Below are positions 6,124 to 8,846 of a DNA stretch of 8,846 nt, piece by piece. This stretch comes from an uncultured bacterium (GTDB taxonomy: Bacteria; Patescibacteriota; Minisyncoccia; CAIUEV01), in NCBI GenBank assembly GCA_903898335.1, contig CAIUEV010000031.1, forward strand, positions 1 to 8,846, given 5' to 3'. The position numbers and the translations under genes are program-made. Numbering within the stretch: position 1 is the stretch's first letter; every line of letters starts with the position of its first letter. A model generated the notes under the pieces. It saw nothing but the letters and a program-made list of their open reading frames with translations, did no database searches and was not told where the DNA came from.

Positions 6124-7968
6124 CTAAACTTCTATAATAACCGGTAGAACCATTGGTCGACGTTGGGTCTTGTTAAAAAGATATTGACCCATATCGTCCC
6201 TGATAGCACCTCTGACATATTCCCAATTAATCGGATAGCCGCCCTGTGTTTTCTGTTCGATAATCTTCTTGATTTCCATTCTGGCATCTTTGAGGAGTTC
6301 TTGATTGTTTCTCATGTAGATAAATCCTCGAGAAATCAAATCGGCATTACCGATTTGCCTGCCGGTATTCGAGTCGATGACTGCGATTACGGTAAACATT
6401 CCGTCTTTTGCCAGTTGCTGTCTTTCTCGAAGCACCACGTTTCCAATATCTCCGACACCCAGTCCGTCAACCATAACATAGTTGGCCGGAACTTTCTCAC
6501 GAGTTAATTTACCGTGGCCCTTATGATCGAATTCAATAACTTGACCGTTTTCCGCCACTAGCACATTCTCGTCCGGCATTCCCAGTTTCTTCGCATTCTC
6601 ACCATTCTGTCTTAACATATAGTGATTACCATGGATGGGAATTAGAAATTTAGGCTGAACGATGTTGAAAAGCAGTTTGAGATCCTCTCTTTTGGCATGA
6701 CCTCCGGAATGAACGTCCATCATGTGATAGTGCACCACATTAACTCCCCTTCTGGACAAATTGTCTTTAAGGTTTTGAACGGTTCGTTCGTTACCGGGAA
6801 TAACCGAGGAGGAAAAAATTATCGTGTCTCCCTTTTCCAGAAAAACATGTTTGTGCTCTTCGTTGGCAATTCTCATAAGCACTGCGTTATCTTCGCCTTG
6901 AGCGCCGGTACAAACAATAATAACTTTATTGCGCGGGTATTGATTGACTTCGCGAATATCAATAAATGTTCCTTTTTTGGGTTTAATGTATCCCATTCGA
7001 CGAGCAATCTCAACATTGGCCTTCATGCTGAATCCATCGACCGCAACTTTTCTTCCATATTTCTCGGCAATTTCAACCATGTGTCGAATACGAGTCAGCA
7101 AACTGGAGAAAGTTCCCGCTATGACTTTTCCTTCAGCCTTCTGGATAATTTCTTCAAAACTGTCTTTAACCTCTGATTCCGAAATGGAATAGCCCGGATG
7201 CCCCGCGTCAGTCGAGTCTGCCATCAAGCCGAGAATTCCCTTCTCTGAGACTTTAGCGATTTTGATAATATCCGTAGGTTTTTCACCGATCGGGTTTTGA
7301 TCGAATTTAAAGTCTCCGGTGTGCATAATGGATCCTACCGGAGTATGAATTACCAAACCGAAGGAATCGGGGATGCTGTGACAAACATGAAAAAATTCTA
7401 TCTCGAAAGCACCCAGTTGAATTTTATCGTCTTTACTTACGCCATGGATTTGCAATCGAAGGCCGTCCTTAAACTCATCTTGTCTTTTCATGATAATGGC
7501 CTTGGTCATCATGCCGGTATATATTGGCGGATTACCCAAAACCTTCATGTGATGAGGAATAGCGCCAATGTGGTCCAAATGACCATGAGTCACTATAACG
7601 CCCCTGATGTTATCAGTTTTATCTCTCAAATATCTCGAGTTGGGTATGATATAATCGATACCGTGCATGTCCTCTTCGGGAAACTGCAACCCCATATCTA
7701 CTATAATAATGTCGTTACCATACTCAAAAACGGTCATATTGCGACCGACTTCCTCGAGACCGCCAAGAGGAATAATCCTCAATTTGGTTTCCTTTTTTGA
7801 GACCGAATGATGACGTTGCTCTGTTTGAGAGCTGTCATTTTTAGCAATACCGTTAGTAACCGGAATAATATTTAGCTCCGGTTCATGGGTTTTAAATGGA
7901 ATTTTCCGTTCCACTTTTTTTCTTTTTAACGCTCCGGGATGAGCGGTTTTTTTACTCTTTTCAATCAT
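6124..7968 (-). CDS. rnj: Ribonuclease J (metallo-beta-lactamase/beta-CASP nuclease)
   Basis: RNase J is a cytoplasmic zinc-dependent nuclease with 5'-to-3' exonuclease and endonuclease activity in mRNA decay and RNA maturation. The core begins at about residue 63 (LRIIPLGGLEEVGRNM). Metal-site motifs are intact: HGHLDH (128-133), CHSIPDSFG with His197, HTGDF with Asp219, HSGGH (420-424) and PIHGNH with His446. The beta-CASP part is typical: DSTDAG, GTFSSLLTR, DGFSM, CTGAQGEDNAVLMRIA and FSSSVIPGNE. The C-terminal RNase J domain (about 495-614) is complete, ending near RRPMVLPVIIEV. A basic, probably disordered extension of about 60 residues precedes the core, so the protein is longer than the usual 550-560. 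The ATG at 7968 is the first in frame and has no Shine-Dalgarno sequence in an almost pure A/T leader. The gene lies 58 nt downstream of tRNA-Leu on the same strand, with no obvious promoter of its own. Confidence 0.97.
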   Translation of the reverse strand: MIEKSKKTAHPGALKRKKVERKIPFKTHEPELNIIPVTNGIAKNDSSQTEQRHHSVSKKETKLRIIPLGGLEEVGRNMTVFEYGNDIIIVDMGLQFPEEDMHGIDYIIPNSRYLRDKTDNIRGVIVTHGHLDHIGAIPHHMKVLGNPPIYTGMMTKAIIMKRQDEFKDGLRLQIHGVSKDDKIQLGAFEIEFFHVCHSIPDSFGLVIHTPVGSIMHTGDFKFDQNPIGEKPTDIIKIAKVSEKGILGLMADSTDAGHPGYSISESEVKDSFEEIIQKAEGKVIAGTFSSLLTRIRHMVEIAEKYGRKVAVDGFSMKANVEIARRMGYIKPKKGTFIDIREVNQYPRNKVIIVCTGAQGEDNAVLMRIANEEHKHVFLEKGDTIIFSSSVIPGNERTVQNLKDNLSRRGVNVVHYHMMDVHSGGHAKREDLKLLFNIVQPKFLIPIHGNHYMLRQNGENAKKLGMPDENVLVAENGQVIEFDHKGHGKLTREKVPANYVMVDGLGVGDIGNVVLRERQQLAKDGMFTVIAVIDSNTGRQIGNADLISRGFIYMRNNQELLKDARMEIKKIIEQKTQGGYPINWEYVRGAIRDDMGQYLFNKTQRRPMVLPVIIEV

Positions 7969-8026
7969 TTTATTTTTTGAATTGAATTATTTCTAATTAA
8001 ATAAGTTAATAATAAAGATTCTTGTA

Positions 8027-8113
8027 TGGTGCCGAGAGGGAGAGTTGAACTCCCACCCCGCAAGCGGGACAACGCCCTGAACGTTGCGTGTCTACCAATT
8101 TCACCACCTCGGC
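8027..8113 (-). tRNA. tRNA-Leu, anticodon CAG
   Basis: The minus strand folds into a complete 87 nt class II tRNA. The acceptor stem GCCGAGG pairs with TCTCGGC, with one G-U at the seventh pair. The D arm has a 3 bp GTG/CAC stem. The anticodon stem CAACG/CGTTG encloses the loop TTCAGGG, giving anticodon CAG (bases 8077-8079). A long variable arm with stem CCCGC/GCGGG and the T arm GGGAG-TTCAACT-CTCCC follow. The long variable arm and the A discriminator base agree with leucine. The CCA end is encoded (8027-8029). It reads CUG codons. Confidence 0.97.
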
Positions 8114-8134
8114 ATACTCTAAGTGCTGCTAACT

Positions 8135-8163
8135 TTTATATTGAAACAAAATATCGAGCGCAA
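8135..8163 (-). promoter_or_regulatory. Sigma-70-type promoter for tRNA-Leu (and possibly rnj)
   Basis: On the minus strand TTGCGC (8158-8163) and TATAAA (8135-8140) are separated by exactly 17 nt. The -10 matches consensus at five of six positions and the -35 at its three most conserved ones. An A/T-rich stretch upstream resembles an UP element. Transcription would start near 8128, about 15 nt before the mature tRNA 5' end, a usual distance for a tRNA precursor. Confidence 0.55.
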
Positions 8164-8293
8164 ATAAGAAAACAAAAATCAATAATTTTATAAATAACAC
8201 AAAAAAAATTTTTTGGCAAACAAAATCACTTTAGTTACCAAAAATATGTTCAATTTAATGAATTGGCACACGATTACTATTATTATCTCAAAT

Positions 8294-8378
8294 GCTTAAA
8301 AAAACCTTAAATCTAGCTTAAAAAAACTATAGATTTATTAGCGTTGACTTCCCCGTTGAAAGTTGCTAGCTTAAGCTA
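8294..8378. repeat. Cluster of GCTTAA-based direct and inverted repeats upstream of comF
   Basis: GCTTAAAAAAAC occurs twice (8294-8305 and 8316-8327), with starts 22 bp apart. CTAGCTTAA occurs twice (8313-8321 and 8366-8374). TAGCTTAAGCTA (8367-8378) is a perfect 12 bp palindrome that ends 16 bp before the comF ATG. A further 8 bp inverted repeat, TAAATCTA/TAGATTTA, spans 8308-8337. The arrangement could be a protein-binding region for comF, but short AT-rich repeats can arise by chance. Confidence 0.35.
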
Positions 8379-8394
8379 ATTTAAAGAATAATCT

Positions 8395-8846
8395 ATGTTA
8401 AAAAAAATAATTGAAAAAATGCTAATCGCTGTAAAAAATTTTTTTCTTCCCTTTCATTGCATTGTTTGTGAAAAAGAAAATGAATATATTTGCAACGATT
8501 GTTTATCTTCTATTCCCATAAGAAAAAATGATATCTGCCCTTTATGCGAAAAAGAGATAACGAGATTCGGTGCTGTTTGCAGAAAGTGTAAAATAAAAAA
8601 AGATAATTACCTCGACGGTTTAATCGTTGCAACTTATTATGAACACCCTGCCGTGAAAAAAATGATTCACGATCTAAAATTTTTAGGATTTCAAATGGCG
8701 GCAGAATATTTAGCAAAAATACTTTTAATAAAAATTAATTCCGAAAAAGACTTTTCTTTGGAAAATTTTCTTTTTTTGAATGTCCCCATTCATCAAAAAA
8801 AGAAAGCTATCAGGGGTTTTAATCAGACCGAGATTATAATCAGTAC
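8395..8846 (+). CDS. comF: ComF family protein, 5' part (cut by window end)
   Basis: The frame opens with ATG at 8395 and runs off the right edge after 150 codons with no stop. ComF proteins are cytoplasmic phosphoribosyltransferase-fold proteins needed for DNA uptake in natural competence; homologues (GntX) also occur in non-competent bacteria. The N-terminus shows the family's zinc-binding module as four CxxC pairs: Cys22/25 (LPFHCIVC), 33/36 (CNDC), 48/51 (CPLC) and 62/65 (CRKC). Then come ATYYEHPAVKKMIHDLKF (residues 79-96), the typical link from the zinc part to the transferase part, and NVPIHQKKKAIRGFNQTE (129-146), matching the family's VP..-R.-RGFNQ signature. The phosphate-binding loop of the transferase domain should lie beyond the window. 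Codons are much more A/T-rich than in rnj. There is no Shine-Dalgarno sequence; TTGACT at 8344-8349 could be a -35, but no good -10 follows it. Confidence 0.93.
   Translation, partial: MLKKIIEKMLIAVKNFFLPFHCIVCEKENEYICNDCLSSIPIRKNDICPLCEKEITRFGAVCRKCKIKKDNYLDGLIVATYYEHPAVKKMIHDLKFLGFQMAAEYLAKILLIKINSEKDFSLENFLFLNVPIHQKKKAIRGFNQTEIIIS

Larger units (their letters stand above)
8114..8394. other. AT-rich divergent spacer between tRNA-Leu and comF
   Basis: This stretch carries no open frame that looks like a gene. It holds the tRNA promoter at its left end, an A8T6 tract (8201-8214), and a cluster of short direct and inverted repeats next to comF (8294-8378). No folded RNA or riboswitch that I recognise is present. 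Confidence 0.7.

Noticed and set aside
7297..7800. Long open frames on the plus strand inside rnj (also near 6697-7176)
   Set aside because: They lie fully antisense to a strongly recognised RNase J, show no family motifs and have no start signals, so they are frame shadows.
8027..8113. tRNA-Leu as an integration site for a mobile element
   Set aside because: No integrase, no duplicated tRNA 3' end and no attachment repeat is visible. The 3' side leads directly into the housekeeping gene rnj.
8273..8288. TTGGCACACGATTACT as a sigma-54 promoter upstream of comF
   Set aside because: It has the -24 TGGCAC-like part, but the -12 GC dinucleotide is missing at the required spacing.

Overview
This 8.8 kb window is AT-rich bacterial chromosomal DNA. 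Genes are tightly packed and most are recognisable housekeeping families. No ribosomal RNA, CRISPR array, insertion sequence or prophage gene is visible. The best guess at origin is an uncultivated bacterium of the Candidate Phyla Radiation (Patescibacteria, Parcubacteria-like). This rests on several points: the gene mix (RNase J, ComF, signal peptidase I, an FtsQ-like protein and a shortened Rel), short intergenic gaps, gene starts without a Shine-Dalgarno sequence, and lysine-rich low-complexity tails and inserts. This placement is an inference. TGA is used as a stop (FtsQ-like gene) and tRNA-Leu(CAG) carries an encoded CCA end, so the genetic code appears standard.

Layout. 1-1130 (+): the 3' end of a large, charged, helical protein of unknown function, followed by a weak terminator that overlaps its stop codon. 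1175-5355 (-): a probable three-gene operon read leftwards. It runs from rel ((p)ppGpp synthetase/hydrolase), 6 nt to an ftsQ-like divisome gene, then about 60 nt to a membrane-bound polyprenyl-phosphate sugar-1-phosphate transferase. 5356-5452: a 97 bp divergent promoter region whose -10 elements overlap on the two strands. 5453-6049 (+): signal peptidase I. 6071-6102: a perfect bidirectional terminator. 6124-7968 (-): ribonuclease J. 8027-8113 (-): tRNA-Leu(CAG), with a good promoter, 58 nt upstream of rnj. 8114-8394: an AT-rich divergent spacer with short repeats. 8395-end (+): the 5' half of comF, cut by the window edge.

How the genes fit together. The rel operon would join alarmone signalling, septum formation and surface-glycan priming in one transcript. 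These are processes that slow together under starvation, but the regulatory link is inferred from gene order only. LepB serves protein export. RNase J serves RNA maturation and decay, and may share a transcript with the tRNA. ComF points to DNA uptake or competence.

No clear new defence, mobile or secretion system is present. The points most worth a second look are the Rel protein (charged insert in its hydrolase domain, regulatory C-terminus missing), the rel-ftsQ pairing, the symmetric divergent promoter, the tRNA-rnj arrangement, and the unidentified first protein.
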